From Burkholderiales bacterium UBA2647 (GTDB lineage: Bacteria; Pseudomonadota; Gammaproteobacteria; Burkholderiales; Burkholderiaceae_E), in NCBI GenBank assembly GCA_002359635.1, contig DENJ01000114.1:5649-55172 (forward strand): a DNA stretch of 49,524 nt, read 5' to 3'. The position numbers were made by a program, and so were the translations under genes. Each line of letters opens with the position of its first letter. The stretch's first letter is position 1. The notes beneath the pieces were generated by a model. That model ran no database searches. It saw only the letters and a program-made list of their open reading frames with translations, and was not told the origin of the DNA. Positions 16,507 to 25,190 of the stretch are shown here, piece after piece.

Positions 16507-17904
16507 CTAGGAGTAGACCTGACGCGGCAACCACAATACGAGTTGCGGCAGGTAGGTTAAGACGGCAAGCGAAAAGAGAAGCGGCAGTAGCCAGGGAAGA
16601 ATGGCCATCGTGGTGCGTTCGACGGAAAGCTGTGCGACCCTGGCGAGAACGAAAAGCACCATACCCATGGGCGGATGAAGCAAGCCGATCATCAGATTAA
16701 GCACCATGATGAGCCCGAAGTGAACAAGATCAATGCCGAGTTGCTGGCAGATTGGTATAAGAATGGGTACTAAGATCGTGATCGCAGCCGTGGGTTCCAG
16801 AAAGCAGCCGACGAAAAGCATCAAAAGATTCGCCATCAGCAGGAAAACCCAAGGCTCGCGGGTGAAGGCGAGCACCCAGGCGGAAATCGCTGCGGTAACT
16901 CCGGTGGCTGTGAGCATCCAGCCAAAAATGCTGGCCGCAGCCACGATGAAAAGCACCGTGGCTGTGGTCTCGACGGTATCGAGGCAGATCTTGAGTAAGG
17001 CGCGAAGATTCAAGCTGCGATACCAGGCAAAGCCAAGGACAAGTGCCCAGACACAGGCGGCGATAGCCCCTTCGGTTGGCGTGAACAATCCTGTGGTCAT
17101 GCCGCCAATCAATAAAACCGGGGTCATGATGGGCAGCACGGCCTGGAAGCGAAAAATCTTGTCCGCTGCAAAGAGCACAATCAATGCCGTGGCGACCGTG
17201 AGTTGAGGCTGTGTGCCGAGTTTGGTGATCAAAACCCAAATGCATGTCGGCCATGCGGCAACCACGAGGCTTTCGATGATCGCTTTGGCAAAACGGCTTT
17301 TGCTGAAACGAACATCACTTCCCCAACCGTTCTTGTGGGCGAAGTAGGCAACCGTGACCATCATCAGCAGTGCCATGATGATGCCGGGCAAAATACCTGC
17401 CAAGAAGAGCGCGCCCACTGAAACATTGGCCATCATCCCGTAGATCACAAAGGGTAGGCTCGGTGGAATAATTGGCCCAAGCGTTGCGCTCGCCGCAGTC
17501 ACGCCAACAGCAAACTCGCTTGAGTAGCCGTGATCCTTCATGGCCTTGATTTCAATGGTGCCAAGCCCGGCGGCGTCAGCAATCGCCGTCCCACTCATGC
17601 CGGCAAACACGACTGAACCGACGACGTTGACGTGGCCCAGTCCCCCTCTAAACCAACCAACCAGGGCGAGCGCGAAAGCGTAAATCCGGTTGGTGATGCC
17701 GGCGTTGTTCATCAGGTTGCCGGCAAGAATAAAAAAAGGCACTGCAAGCAAGGGGAAGCTATCGACCCCGCTCACCATGCGGTGTACAACAACAAATGGT
17801 GGAAGATCGCCCGTGATCAAAATATAGATCAATGACGCTCCCGCCATCGCAACTGCAACCGGGACGCCACCTGTCATCAGAAGTAGAAAGATTACCTTGA
17901 GCAT
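16507..17904 (-). CDS. dctM: TRAP transporter large permease, DctM type
   Basis: A 465-residue membrane protein with about 12 to 13 hydrophobic helices, the sodium-coupled translocation subunit of a TRAP transporter. Typical stretches are PFFILAGNLMNNAGIT, FAGMSGTAIADAAGLGTIEIKAM, ASATLGPIIPPSLPFVIYG, GLFTPTEGAI and the C-terminal GLLHPPMGMVLF. ATG 17904 lies 6 bases after the dctQ stop. It works with the 17911 and 18498 products. By its position next to an alpha-hydroxy-acid dehydrogenase, the substrate may be a hydroxy or other organic acid. Confidence 0.93.
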   Translation of the reverse strand: MLKVIFLLLMTGGVPVAVAMAGASLIYILITGDLPPFVVVHRMVSGVDSFPLLAVPFFILAGNLMNNAGITNRIYAFALALVGWFRGGLGHVNVVGSVVFAGMSGTAIADAAGLGTIEIKAMKDHGYSSEFAVGVTAASATLGPIIPPSLPFVIYGMMANVSVGALFLAGILPGIIMALLMMVTVAYFAHKNGWGSDVRFSKSRFAKAIIESLVVAAWPTCIWVLITKLGTQPQLTVATALIVLFAADKIFRFQAVLPIMTPVLLIGGMTTGLFTPTEGAIAACVWALVLGFAWYRSLNLRALLKICLDTVETTATVLFIVAAASIFGWMLTATGVTAAISAWVLAFTREPWVFLLMANLLMLFVGCFLEPTAAITILVPILIPICQQLGIDLVHFGLIMVLNLMIGLLHPPMGMVLFVLARVAQLSVERTTMAILPWLLPLLFSLAVLTYLPQLVLWLPRQVYS

Positions 17905-17910
17905 TGATGC

Positions 17911-18483
17911 TTACCTTAGCGCGCTGTCCGGTTGCTCTAGCACGCTGTAGCCCCGCCGCCAATGAATGACACTGATCTGCAAGGAGCGCATGGCCATGGC
18001 TGCGAAACCGCCAAAACAGACCCAGTAAAGCATGCTGACCGGAAGGTCAACCACCGTCATTCTCGATGCGCCGAGCTTATCGATCAGTAAGTAGCAGAGG
18101 TAAACCATCGCTATATAAAACGCACTGCGAACCAAATCGACGAGGGTCGCAAGCAATCTTGCCGCGGTTTTCGGCAGATAGCGATATACGAAGTCAACCT
18201 GTATGTGATTATTGCGCGCCACACCGATGACTGCACCGCTGAAGACCGTCGCGACCAGTAAATAACGGGCGATTTCTTCAGTCCAGGAGGCCGAGTCGTT
18301 AAGCACGTAACGGGTGATGAACTGGGTTAGCACGACCAGACCGAGTATCACAAAAAAGAAAACGCTAACCCAGCCCTCCCAAGGTACTGAAGAAAAGTCT
18401 GCAACCTCGTCCTCAACATGCAAGCCGGCAGCATCATCTTGCGGGCCGAGACTCACCGGCGTTGCATCGGAGGACCTGTTCAC
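17911..18483 (-). CDS. dctQ: TRAP transporter small permease, DctQ type
   Basis: A 190-residue protein with a hydrophilic N-terminus of about 35 residues and four membrane helices. It carries the DctQ pattern: a first helix followed by RYVLNDSASWTEEIARYLLV, then GVARNNHIQVDFVYRYLP. It forms the membrane part of the transporter with DctM. The start used is GTG 18483, 14 bases after the dctP stop, but no clear ribosome site is seen and translation may begin some codons later, before WEGWVSVFFF. Confidence 0.88.
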   Translation of the reverse strand: MNRSSDATPVSLGPQDDAAGLHVEDEVADFSSVPWEGWVSVFFFVILGLVVLTQFITRYVLNDSASWTEEIARYLLVATVFSGAVIGVARNNHIQVDFVYRYLPKTAARLLATLVDLVRSAFYIAMVYLCYLLIDKLGASRMTVVDLPVSMLYWVCFGGFAAMAMRSLQISVIHWRRGYSVLEQPDSALR

Positions 18484-18497
18484 GGTTGCCGGGCAAC

Positions 18498-19547
18498 TTA
18501 CTTTATGGCAACCACACGGTCCCAGTCTTTTTTGTCAAGACCCATGGAACTGAACTCAACGGCCTTGAGGACCCGTTGCTGGAACGCCGTGCGATCGACC
18601 TCGATGATGTTGATGCCCTTGCCCTTGAAAATGCCCACGAGTTCACCCTCGCGTTTGCGAATTTCAAGGGTCGCCTTCTCGGCTGCTTCCTGCGTGACTT
18701 CCATCAGGGTTTTCTGCTCGGCGGCTGACATTTTGGCGAGTACCGATGGGGCCACGATGGTCAGCAGTGCATCGGCAATGTGGCCCGTCATCACGATATG
18801 CTTTTGTACCTCGTAAAACTTCTTAGCCTCGATCGTGGGTAGCGGATTTTCCTGGGCATCGACCGTGCCATTTTGTAGCGCTAAATAAACTTCAGCGAAC
18901 GCAATAGGGGTTGGGTTGGCACCGCAAGCTCTGGGCATCGCCGTGTAGGCAGGGGCATCCGGGACTCTCATCTTCAAACCCTTCATTTCATCGCAATTCT
19001 TAAAGGGCTTGTTGGTTGTGGAATGGCGCACCCCATAATAGGTGAGCGCGAGGACCGTGTTGCCATTGGTTGCTTTTTTATAACCCTCGGTGAGCTCGCG
19101 AAAAACATCACTCTTACTGTACTTGATCACATGATCAGCATCGCGGAAGGTGAAGGGGTAGTAGCTGACCGCCAATCGCGGAAATGATCGTGCGGCGAAA
19201 GAAGCACCAGTATAAATCATATCAACCGTGCCTAATTGTAGGCCTTGATTGATATCGCTCTCCTTGCCCAGACTCGATGCGGGAAAGACTTGAATGTCAT
19301 ATTTGCCGGCCGTTCGCTTTTTGAACTCTTCCCCTGCCCAGACAGCCCATTTGTGATAAGGCTCGGAGGTTTCGTAAACATGGGCCCACTTCAACTTGGT
19401 CTGGGCCTGGCTTTCGATCGGCGCCATCGCAGTCCCGAGCGCCAGCACTGCAAGTCCCGTAAGCACGGTGCGGCGCAGGTTTTTGAATGCGACATCTTGA
19501 AGCTTGCGTGAAAGCATTGACGAGGCAATGCCGTTTTTGATAACCAT
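18498..19547 (-). CDS. dctP: TRAP transporter substrate-binding protein, DctP type
   Basis: A 349-residue periplasmic binding protein. A long N-region (KNLRR) leads into a signal peptide that should be cleaved after ESQA. Mature features of DctP proteins seen are WAGEEFKKRTAGKYDIQVFPASSLG, the TVDMIYTGASF strand, LKMRVPDAPAYTAMPRACGANPTPIAFAEVYLALQNGTVDAQENP (with the conserved ligand-binding Arg) and FYEVQKHIVMTGH. ATG 19547 is preceded by GGAGGA at 7 bases, excluding the in-frame extension to 19694. It is the first gene of dctPQM plus the dehydrogenase, and is divergent from the carbamoyltransferase-like gene. Confidence 0.93.
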   Translation of the reverse strand: MVIKNGIASSMLSRKLQDVAFKNLRRTVLTGLAVLALGTAMAPIESQAQTKLKWAHVYETSEPYHKWAVWAGEEFKKRTAGKYDIQVFPASSLGKESDINQGLQLGTVDMIYTGASFAARSFPRLAVSYYPFTFRDADHVIKYSKSDVFRELTEGYKKATNGNTVLALTYYGVRHSTTNKPFKNCDEMKGLKMRVPDAPAYTAMPRACGANPTPIAFAEVYLALQNGTVDAQENPLPTIEAKKFYEVQKHIVMTGHIADALLTIVAPSVLAKMSAAEQKTLMEVTQEAAEKATLEIRKREGELVGIFKGKGINIIEVDRTAFQQRVLKAVEFSSMGLDKKDWDRVVAIK

Positions 19548-19595
19548 GTTGTTTTCCTCCACGTTATGAACAATGCAATTTTTTGAGACTCTATC

Positions 19596-20411
19596 ATGCA
19601 AGTTGAGTGGATACCGGCCATGAATCTGATTTCGACAAGTGACATTAACATCGCAGCACTCGAGCTTATTTTTTCTTTGGTCGACCTGAACCAAACCCGC
19701 TGCACCGACACCCGCTCCTCAGAAACGCTCCCCGTCGCGTGGTCCTTTGAAGGTCATGGCATTCGGACCCGGGCGAGTTTTCTCCAAGCCTTTCGTGATT
19801 TAGGTCTGGCCTACACCGAGCTGCCCAATTTGCTCAAGACCTCGGAGCGGGTTGAAGACCTCGCTGCTTATCTCGATCCCTGGTTTTCGATTTACGTGGT
19901 TCGTGAATCGAATCATGAACGCCTTGCTGCTTTTGCAGGGGCAAGTCGCCGCCCGGTTGTCAATGCAATGTCGGCCTACGAACATCCCTGTGAAGTGATC
20001 ACAGATGCTTACTACATTGACCGGATGATAAAACCCTTGAAAGCACTCAAGCTGGTGCTTTGGGGGCCAGGCACCAACGTTTTTCGCTCCTGGGAAGGAT
20101 TGGCGGCAAAAGGCATCGTCTCAGTGATTCAAGCCGGTCCAGCGGGTCCGCTGCCAAAAGATGCTGATCTGGTCGTCACCGACGTCGATCCGGCTGCGGT
20201 GGGTGCTGATCGTCCCTTTGCGGCGTTGACTCAGGAGCATCTTGCCTTGATGGGCAACCCTGCCTTGCTGCCAACGCCTCCTTTTCAGATCGGGCGTGAG
20301 ATCAGCTTCGATCCGCTGAGCTATGCGGGGTTTGTGGGCTACGAGCAGAAAAGCTATTTAGTACCTGTGCAGCGGGCGATCATTCAATGGCTTTTGGCCG
20401 GCCGCCGATGA
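19596..20411 (+). CDS. Aspartate/ornithine carbamoyltransferase-like protein, non-canonical
   Basis: A 271-residue product with the outline of the carbamoyltransferase fold: FEGHGIRTRASF (51-62) in the place of the F-x-x-x-S-T-R-T-R-x-S-F loop, VVNAMSAYEHPCEVITDAY (122-139) for the N-x-x-x-x-x-x-H-P-x-Q loop, KLVLWGPGTNVFRSW opening the second domain, and a C-terminal VQRAIIQWLL helix. The Ser-Thr of the carbamoyl-phosphate loop is missing, the HPCQ glutamine is Glu, and the protein is 40-60 residues shorter than ornithine carbamoyltransferase. It is therefore unlikely to be an ordinary OTCase or ATCase and may use another carbamoylated compound or be a paralogue of changed function. ATG 19620 is an alternative start. 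It is divergent from dctP, and its stop abuts the opposite dctM stop. Confidence 0.7.
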   Translation: MQVEWIPAMNLISTSDINIAALELIFSLVDLNQTRCTDTRSSETLPVAWSFEGHGIRTRASFLQAFRDLGLAYTELPNLLKTSERVEDLAAYLDPWFSIYVVRESNHERLAAFAGASRRPVVNAMSAYEHPCEVITDAYYIDRMIKPLKALKLVLWGPGTNVFRSWEGLAAKGIVSVIQAGPAGPLPKDADLVVTDVDPAAVGADRPFAALTQEHLALMGNPALLPTPPFQIGREISFDPLSYAGFVGYEQKSYLVPVQRAIIQWLLAGRR

Positions 20412-21731
20412 TCAACTGAGGATGCCAACCAGCCACAGACAGATGCCAGGGAAAAAAAGCAAAAGCAGGGTGCGTATGGTGTCGCTGACCAGAAAAGGCA
20501 TCACCCCGCGGTAACTCTCGGCGATGGGAACATCTTTGGCCATCCCGTTGACCACATAAACATTTAATCCAACCGGTGGCGCAAGTAAGCCGAACTCAAC
20601 CACCATCAGCACCATCACGCCAAACCAGATCGCTACCGACTCCCGCGGCATACCAAAATCCAAACCGACAACCAGCGGAAAAAATATCGGTATGGTTAAT
20701 AGAATCATCGAAAGCTCGTCCATCACGGCGCCAAGGACGATATAAAAGACAAGGATGGCAGCAACGATCGCGTAGGGGGGCCAGCCGAGGTTGTTCACAA
20801 AATTACTGAGATGGGTTGTTGCACCACTCAAGGCCAATGCGCCGCTCATGACGTCGGCGCCGAGAAAAATCAAGAAAATCATTCCTGAGCTTTCAGCGGT
20901 TGCATAAAAACATTCCTTAAATCCTTGCCAGGTCATTTCGCGTCGCATCAGCGCTGAGATCAACGTACTGGCTGCGCCCACACCTGCGCCCTCGGTGGGG
21001 GTGAAAAGGCCGCCGTAAATACCGCCGAAAACAATCAGAAAAATGCTCAAAATCGGCGCAACCGATAATGCCGATGCGGTGCTGACACCGGGGATATCGT
21101 CGTCGACTTCGGGAGCCTGCCCGGGCACGATGCGCACGTAAATTGCGATAACCACCAGGTAGCCGAGGGTGGCGATCAACCCGGGGATCATCGCGGCTGC
21201 AAAAAGTTTGGCAATGTTTTGCTCGGTGAGAATGGCATAAATCACAAGCGGCACAGATGGCGGGATCAGAATGCCCAATGTGCCTGCCGCTGCGAGCGTG
21301 CCCGTTGCTAATCGACCAGAATAACCGTGCCGCCTTAACTCGGGCAGGGCAACACCCGTAATGGTGGCAGCCGTCGCCACCGATGAGCCGCAGATTGCAC
21401 CGAAAGCGGCGCTGGCCAAGACGGCCGCCATGGCCACACCGCCTTTGAAGCGCCGGGTGATGCCGGCAGCAAAGGCAAACAGCGCGCGCGAAATGCCACC
21501 TTGCGTGGCAAAGTTACCCATCAGAATAAAGAGCGGTATAACCGAAAGATCGTAGCTCGCAAATCGTGCAAAAGCTTGAGCATTGAGGTAATTACCAAAG
21601 CCGGCCAAGCCGGTTTGCATCACATAACCGCAGGCACCCGCAAAAAACATCGCGGCGGCAATCGGAATCCGGACCGCCATCAACACGAGCATCACCACAA
21701 ACATCATAGCGACAAGCAGCAGACCACTCAT
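20412..21731 (-). CDS. TRAP transporter large permease, DctM type (second system)
   Basis: A 439-residue multi-helix DctM protein. Seen: PLFILMGNFATQGGISRALF, FGAICGSSVATAATI (the GxSxA-type loop), AAGTLGILIPPSVPLVIYAI, GLFTPTEGAGVGA and the C-terminal LLAPPVGLNVYVVNG. ATG 21731 overlaps the stop of the preceding dctQ by 4 bases (ATGA), excluding the long in-frame extension to 22028. It is the last gene of the hpa operon, suggesting uptake of an aromatic acid such as 4-hydroxyphenylacetate or homoprotocatechuate. No dctP gene is in this operon. Confidence 0.92.
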   Translation of the reverse strand: MSGLLLVAMMFVVMLVLMAVRIPIAAAMFFAGACGYVMQTGLAGFGNYLNAQAFARFASYDLSVIPLFILMGNFATQGGISRALFAFAAGITRRFKGGVAMAAVLASAAFGAICGSSVATAATITGVALPELRRHGYSGRLATGTLAAAGTLGILIPPSVPLVIYAILTEQNIAKLFAAAMIPGLIATLGYLVVIAIYVRIVPGQAPEVDDDIPGVSTASALSVAPILSIFLIVFGGIYGGLFTPTEGAGVGAASTLISALMRREMTWQGFKECFYATAESSGMIFLIFLGADVMSGALALSGATTHLSNFVNNLGWPPYAIVAAILVFYIVLGAVMDELSMILLTIPIFFPLVVGLDFGMPRESVAIWFGVMVLMVVEFGLLAPPVGLNVYVVNGMAKDVPIAESYRGVMPFLVSDTIRTLLLLFFPGICLWLVGILS

Positions 21732-22222
21732 AGCAGCGCTCGCGGCTCGTCGTTCATCAAGCCTGCGGCTTGGGCCAGTGCAATCAGTCCCGTGAGCAAA
21801 AAAGCGGGTACCATGCATGCGTAGGTGACCCACTCTGGAAAGCCTAGAATCATCGTGCCGCTTGCGCTGCTGAAGGCGTTTAAGCCTCCCACAGCCGTGC
21901 GCCAGGCAAGCAGCATAAAGCAGACTGACAAGACAAAAGCGCCGATACGATCTAAGATCTTGATCGTTACAGCTGAGCATCGTGCCGTAAAAAAATCGAC
22001 AATGATATTGCCGCGCCTGACCTGGCAAAGCGGCATAAAAAGCGCAATGGCTGCTCCTGCAGCTACACCCGATAGCTCAAAGTCTCCCGTGATTGGCTTA
22101 CCGACAGCCTCGCGCCCGACGATGCTGATGCAAGTCATCAAGGTTATGGTCGTAAGCAGCATGCCTGCGAGCATGGCGCAAAGTCGTGCCAGCCAGAAAA
22201 AAATTGGCGTTAAGTTAAGCAT
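21728..22222 (-). CDS. TRAP transporter small permease, DctQ type (second system)
   Basis: A 164-residue protein with four membrane helices. It carries the DctQ features GREAVGKPITGDFELSGVAAGAAIALFMPLCQVRRGNIIVDFF and GFPEWVTYACMVPAFLLTGLIAL. It starts at ATG 22222, 68 bases after hpaF, with no strong ribosome site. It is translationally coupled to the DctM gene. It is inferred to be part of the hpa operon by strand and spacing. Confidence 0.88.
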   Translation of the reverse strand: MLNLTPIFFWLARLCAMLAGMLLTTITLMTCISIVGREAVGKPITGDFELSGVAAGAAIALFMPLCQVRRGNIIVDFFTARCSAVTIKILDRIGAFVLSVCFMLLAWRTAVGGLNAFSSASGTMILGFPEWVTYACMVPAFLLTGLIALAQAAGLMNDEPRALL

Positions 22223-22290
22223 GGGTACGTCGCTTGGCTCCGGATCAACTCCCGGCGGACTCTAACACGCGGCAGGGCCAGCGCTGCAGC

Positions 22291-22743
22291 TCACTGCTGC
22301 GCTGGCGTGCCGGCTGCGCCCTTGAAGAGCGGGTGCAGATTGCTGAGTTTGTGATCGTAAACTTCCTGCCCCACATCGATTTGAACCGTCACACCGATAT
22401 AACGCTTTGCCATGAGGGCTTGCAAATGAGCTTTTGTCCGTTCAGTAATCAGCTCGCCTGCACGTTGAATGGCGGTCTCGTCTCGACCCTGGCCCATGCG
22501 CAGGTTCAAGTAGATGAAGGCATAGTCACCCTGACCCGTTGCCGCAAGGCCTGCTGATCCGCCATCCGACACGGCGTAATGCTTTGCCGGATAAGCAAGC
22601 ACTCTGGTGCCACCAGGCGGAAAGATTGGTCGGTCAGAAATATCGCGTAATTCAATCAAATCCTTCGCAAGATCACGGCACAAAGCGCCAAGATCGGCCT
22701 CCTGATCAAGCTGCGGGGTGTAGTGAATCACAAGGTGTGGCAT
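22291..22743 (-). CDS. hpaF: 5-carboxymethyl-2-hydroxymuconate delta-isomerase
   Basis: A 150-residue tautomerase-superfamily enzyme (E. coli HpaF has 126). It isomerises 5-carboxymethyl-2-hydroxymuconate to the oxo form in homoprotocatechuate breakdown. The catalytic amino-terminal proline is present (MPHLVIHYTPQL). GQGDYAFIYLNLRMGQGRDETAIQRAGELI and LKAL-like helix HLQALMAKRYIGVTVQIDV match the E. coli protein, and the end DHKLSNLHPLFK matches its NNVHALFK. A short Gly/Ala-rich tail is extra. It lies 28 bases after hpaD. Confidence 0.88.
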   Translation of the reverse strand: MPHLVIHYTPQLDQEADLGALCRDLAKDLIELRDISDRPIFPPGGTRVLAYPAKHYAVSDGGSAGLAATGQGDYAFIYLNLRMGQGRDETAIQRAGELITERTKAHLQALMAKRYIGVTVQIDVGQEVYDHKLSNLHPLFKGAAGTPAQQ

Positions 22744-22771
22744 GGATAAGCTCCGTCAGTATCTTCAGCCA

Positions 22772-23698
22772 TCACAGCCGCGCATGCATTGCATGCTTGT
22801 TTGTGGCACAGATGGCTTTCGCGTTGGGCACGGCATGACCCGATTGGGCTGTGACGGGAAAAATAGCGTTGATTTGCCCGGTTCCAGACGCTCCGAAGTA
22901 ATCGGTAATCAGCTGGGCGGGCGCATCGTAGCCTGACCAACCCAGCGCACCGAGCGCCATCGCCGTATCGTGCATGAAGCCTTCCCCATGGCCTTTGGCT
23001 GCATACTCCGGCAGCATCTCGCAAAACACGGGCCACTGGGCTGTTTCCCAAAGACGAATCACCTCACGATCCAAATGTTCTAAAAATGGGCTCCAAACTT
23101 TGAAAGCGTAGTCCGGTGCTAATCCATTTTGGGCAAAACGGTGCGACAACGAACCGCTCGCCAGAAAAGCAACGGTGCCATCGTAGGACTTTTCAACCGC
23201 CGTTCGCATGGCCCACCCTAGGCGCGCGCTGTCATCGAGATAATGCGCCATGCACATCGCAGATACTGAGACGACTTTAAAGTGTTGATCCTCGTTCATA
23301 TAACGGAGCGGTACCAAGGTGCCATACTCTGGATTGAGCTTAGGGATGTGATGCGCGAAGGTTTCAACACCGGCTTCATTGCAAGCCTTCGCAAGGAGTT
23401 CGCCAAGGGCCGTATTGCCCGGCGCTTCAAAAGGCATATCGGCGATGAAGTGAGGTAGCTCGTGGCTTGTGTAGATGCCCTTAAAAAAGGGGGAGCAGTT
23501 GATATGGTAGCCCGCATTGACAAGCCAATGGGTATCAAAAATAACCAGCGTATCGACCCCGAGTGCGCGACAACGGCGGGAGATCTCGCGGTGTCCTTCG
23601 ATCGCATCGGCCCTTGATCCATGCCTCGGACCCGGCAACTCGCTCAAATACATACTGGGGACGTGTGTGACTTTAGCAACCAGCGCTAGCTTTCCCAT
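22772..23698 (-). CDS. hpaD: 3,4-dihydroxyphenylacetate 2,3-dioxygenase (class III extradiol)
   Basis: A 308-residue LigB-superfamily extradiol dioxygenase that opens homoprotocatechuate to 5-carboxymethyl-2-hydroxymuconic semialdehyde. Seen: KVTHVPSMYLSELPGPRHG with a metal-ligand histidine, VIFDTHWLVNAGYHINC, LASGSLSHRFAQN with the conserved Ser-His, and a C-terminal GTGQINAIFPV. About 20 residues after this are longer than in E. coli HpaD (283). The start, ATG 23698, overlaps the hpaE stop (TGATG) and follows GGGGAG by 7 bases. The longer in-frame start at 23764 would lie inside hpaE. Confidence 0.9.
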   Translation of the reverse strand: MGKLALVAKVTHVPSMYLSELPGPRHGSRADAIEGHREISRRCRALGVDTLVIFDTHWLVNAGYHINCSPFFKGIYTSHELPHFIADMPFEAPGNTALGELLAKACNEAGVETFAHHIPKLNPEYGTLVPLRYMNEDQHFKVVSVSAMCMAHYLDDSARLGWAMRTAVEKSYDGTVAFLASGSLSHRFAQNGLAPDYAFKVWSPFLEHLDREVIRLWETAQWPVFCEMLPEYAAKGHGEGFMHDTAMALGALGWSGYDAPAQLITDYFGASGTGQINAIFPVTAQSGHAVPNAKAICATNKHAMHARL

Positions 23699-25170
23699 CA
23701 CGACACTCCCCACCTTGGAATCGGGTGCTGACCCAGCGAGATGGCTATATTTTTTACTTCGCAAAACACCTCGTAACTCCAGGTGCCGCCCTCCCGGCCC
23801 GTACCACTTGCTTTGATGCCGCCAAAGGGTTGTCGCAGGTCACGAATGTTTTGGCTGTTCACAAAGCACATACCGGCTTCAATCGCGGCGGCAACCCGAT
23901 GGGCTTTTGCAAGGTTTTCGGTCCACACATAGCTACTCAAGCCGTAGGCGCAGTCGTTGGCAAGCGCAACCGCATGGGCTTCGTCATCAAAAGGAATCAT
24001 GCAAGCGACAGGGCCAAAAATTTCTTCTTGCGCAATGCGCATCCGGTTATCAACATCGGCAAACACGCTTGGCCAGACAAAATTCCCGGCCTGGATCCCC
24101 GGGTCGAGTGCTGGGGCATAGTCCGGACGTTCAACACCCCCGCACAGGAGCTGGGCCCCCTCCTTGATCCCAAGCTCGATATAGTGCCGTACTTTGGCAA
24201 GATGTTGGGGGCTGATCATCGGTCCGATGATGCTTGACTCATCCATGGGGTCGCCAACGGTAATCTTCATCGCCCGTTTTGTGAAGGCTTCGACCACCTG
24301 TGCATAACAGCTTCTCTGAATGAGAATTCGGCTACCCGCTGTACACCGTTCGCCGTTGTTACTGAAAATCATAAAGATTGCAGCGTCCAGGGCGCGATCC
24401 AGATCGGCATCGTCAAAGATCACAAAAGGCGATTTCCCGCCCAATTCCATGCTGTATTTTTTAAGGCCTGCCTGCCTGATGATCCGGTTTCCGGTTACCG
24501 TGGAACCGGTGAACGAAATCGCACGGACATCGGGATGGCAGACCAAGGCTTCGCCGACTTCTGCGCCGTAGCCGTGGACAATGTTGAAGACCCCAGGCGG
24601 TACACCGGCTTCCATTGACAAAGCACCAAGCCGGTCAGCCGTGAGCGGTGATAGTTCGCTCATCTTAAGGACCGCGGTATTGCCAAACGCAAGGCAAGGC
24701 GCGAGCTTCCAAGTCGCTGTCATGAAGGGCACGTTCCAAGGGCTGATCAAGGCACAAACGCCGACGGGATGAAACAAGGTGTAGTTCAGATGACTTGGGG
24801 TCGGATAGCTGTGCCCGTCGACCCTTGTGCACATTTCGGCAAAGTAATAAAAATTATCAGCAGCTCGCGGGATGAGTTGCTTGGCGGTCTGGCTGATCAC
24901 CTGGCCGGTGTCCTTGGTTTCGACGCTTGCGATTTCCGGTGCATGCCGTGCGATCAAATCACCGAGCTTTCGCATGATTTGGCTTCGTCGCGCGGGTGCT
25001 GTGGCGGACCAGCCCTGGAATGCGGCCTTGGCGGCAGCCACGGCTGCTGCCACGTCATGGTGTTCACCGCGCGCAACCTCGGCAAGCGGCGCTTGCGAGG
25101 CAGGGTTGAGCGTGAGGAAATGCTGGCTTGAATCCTGATACCTGCCATTGATCCAATGTTTAATGGTCAT
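23698..25170 (-). CDS. hpaE: 5-carboxymethyl-2-hydroxymuconate semialdehyde dehydrogenase
   Basis: A 490-residue NAD-dependent aldehyde dehydrogenase (HpaE has 488) that oxidises the semialdehyde formed by HpaD. Seen: SPWNVPFMTATWKLAPCLAFGNTAVLKMSE, the NAD-binding SFTGSTVTG, the catalytic Glu in MELGGKSP, the catalytic Cys in NNGERCTAGSR, and EEIFGPVACMIPFDDE near the end. The assignment to HpaE rather than another aldehyde dehydrogenase rests on its neighbours hpaG, hpaD and hpaF. It starts 20 bases after the hpaG2 stop. Confidence 0.9.
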   Translation of the reverse strand: MTIKHWINGRYQDSSQHFLTLNPASQAPLAEVARGEHHDVAAAVAAAKAAFQGWSATAPARRSQIMRKLGDLIARHAPEIASVETKDTGQVISQTAKQLIPRAADNFYYFAEMCTRVDGHSYPTPSHLNYTLFHPVGVCALISPWNVPFMTATWKLAPCLAFGNTAVLKMSELSPLTADRLGALSMEAGVPPGVFNIVHGYGAEVGEALVCHPDVRAISFTGSTVTGNRIIRQAGLKKYSMELGGKSPFVIFDDADLDRALDAAIFMIFSNNGERCTAGSRILIQRSCYAQVVEAFTKRAMKITVGDPMDESSIIGPMISPQHLAKVRHYIELGIKEGAQLLCGGVERPDYAPALDPGIQAGNFVWPSVFADVDNRMRIAQEEIFGPVACMIPFDDEAHAVALANDCAYGLSSYVWTENLAKAHRVAAAIEAGMCFVNSQNIRDLRQPFGGIKASGTGREGGTWSYEVFCEVKNIAISLGQHPIPRWGVS

Positions 25171-25190
25171 GATGCTGAGTGCTCTGAATG

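Noticed and set aside
21732..22028. N-terminal extension of the second DctM
   Set aside because: It is antisense-free but lies entirely within dctQ in another frame; the ATGA overlap gives the normal start.
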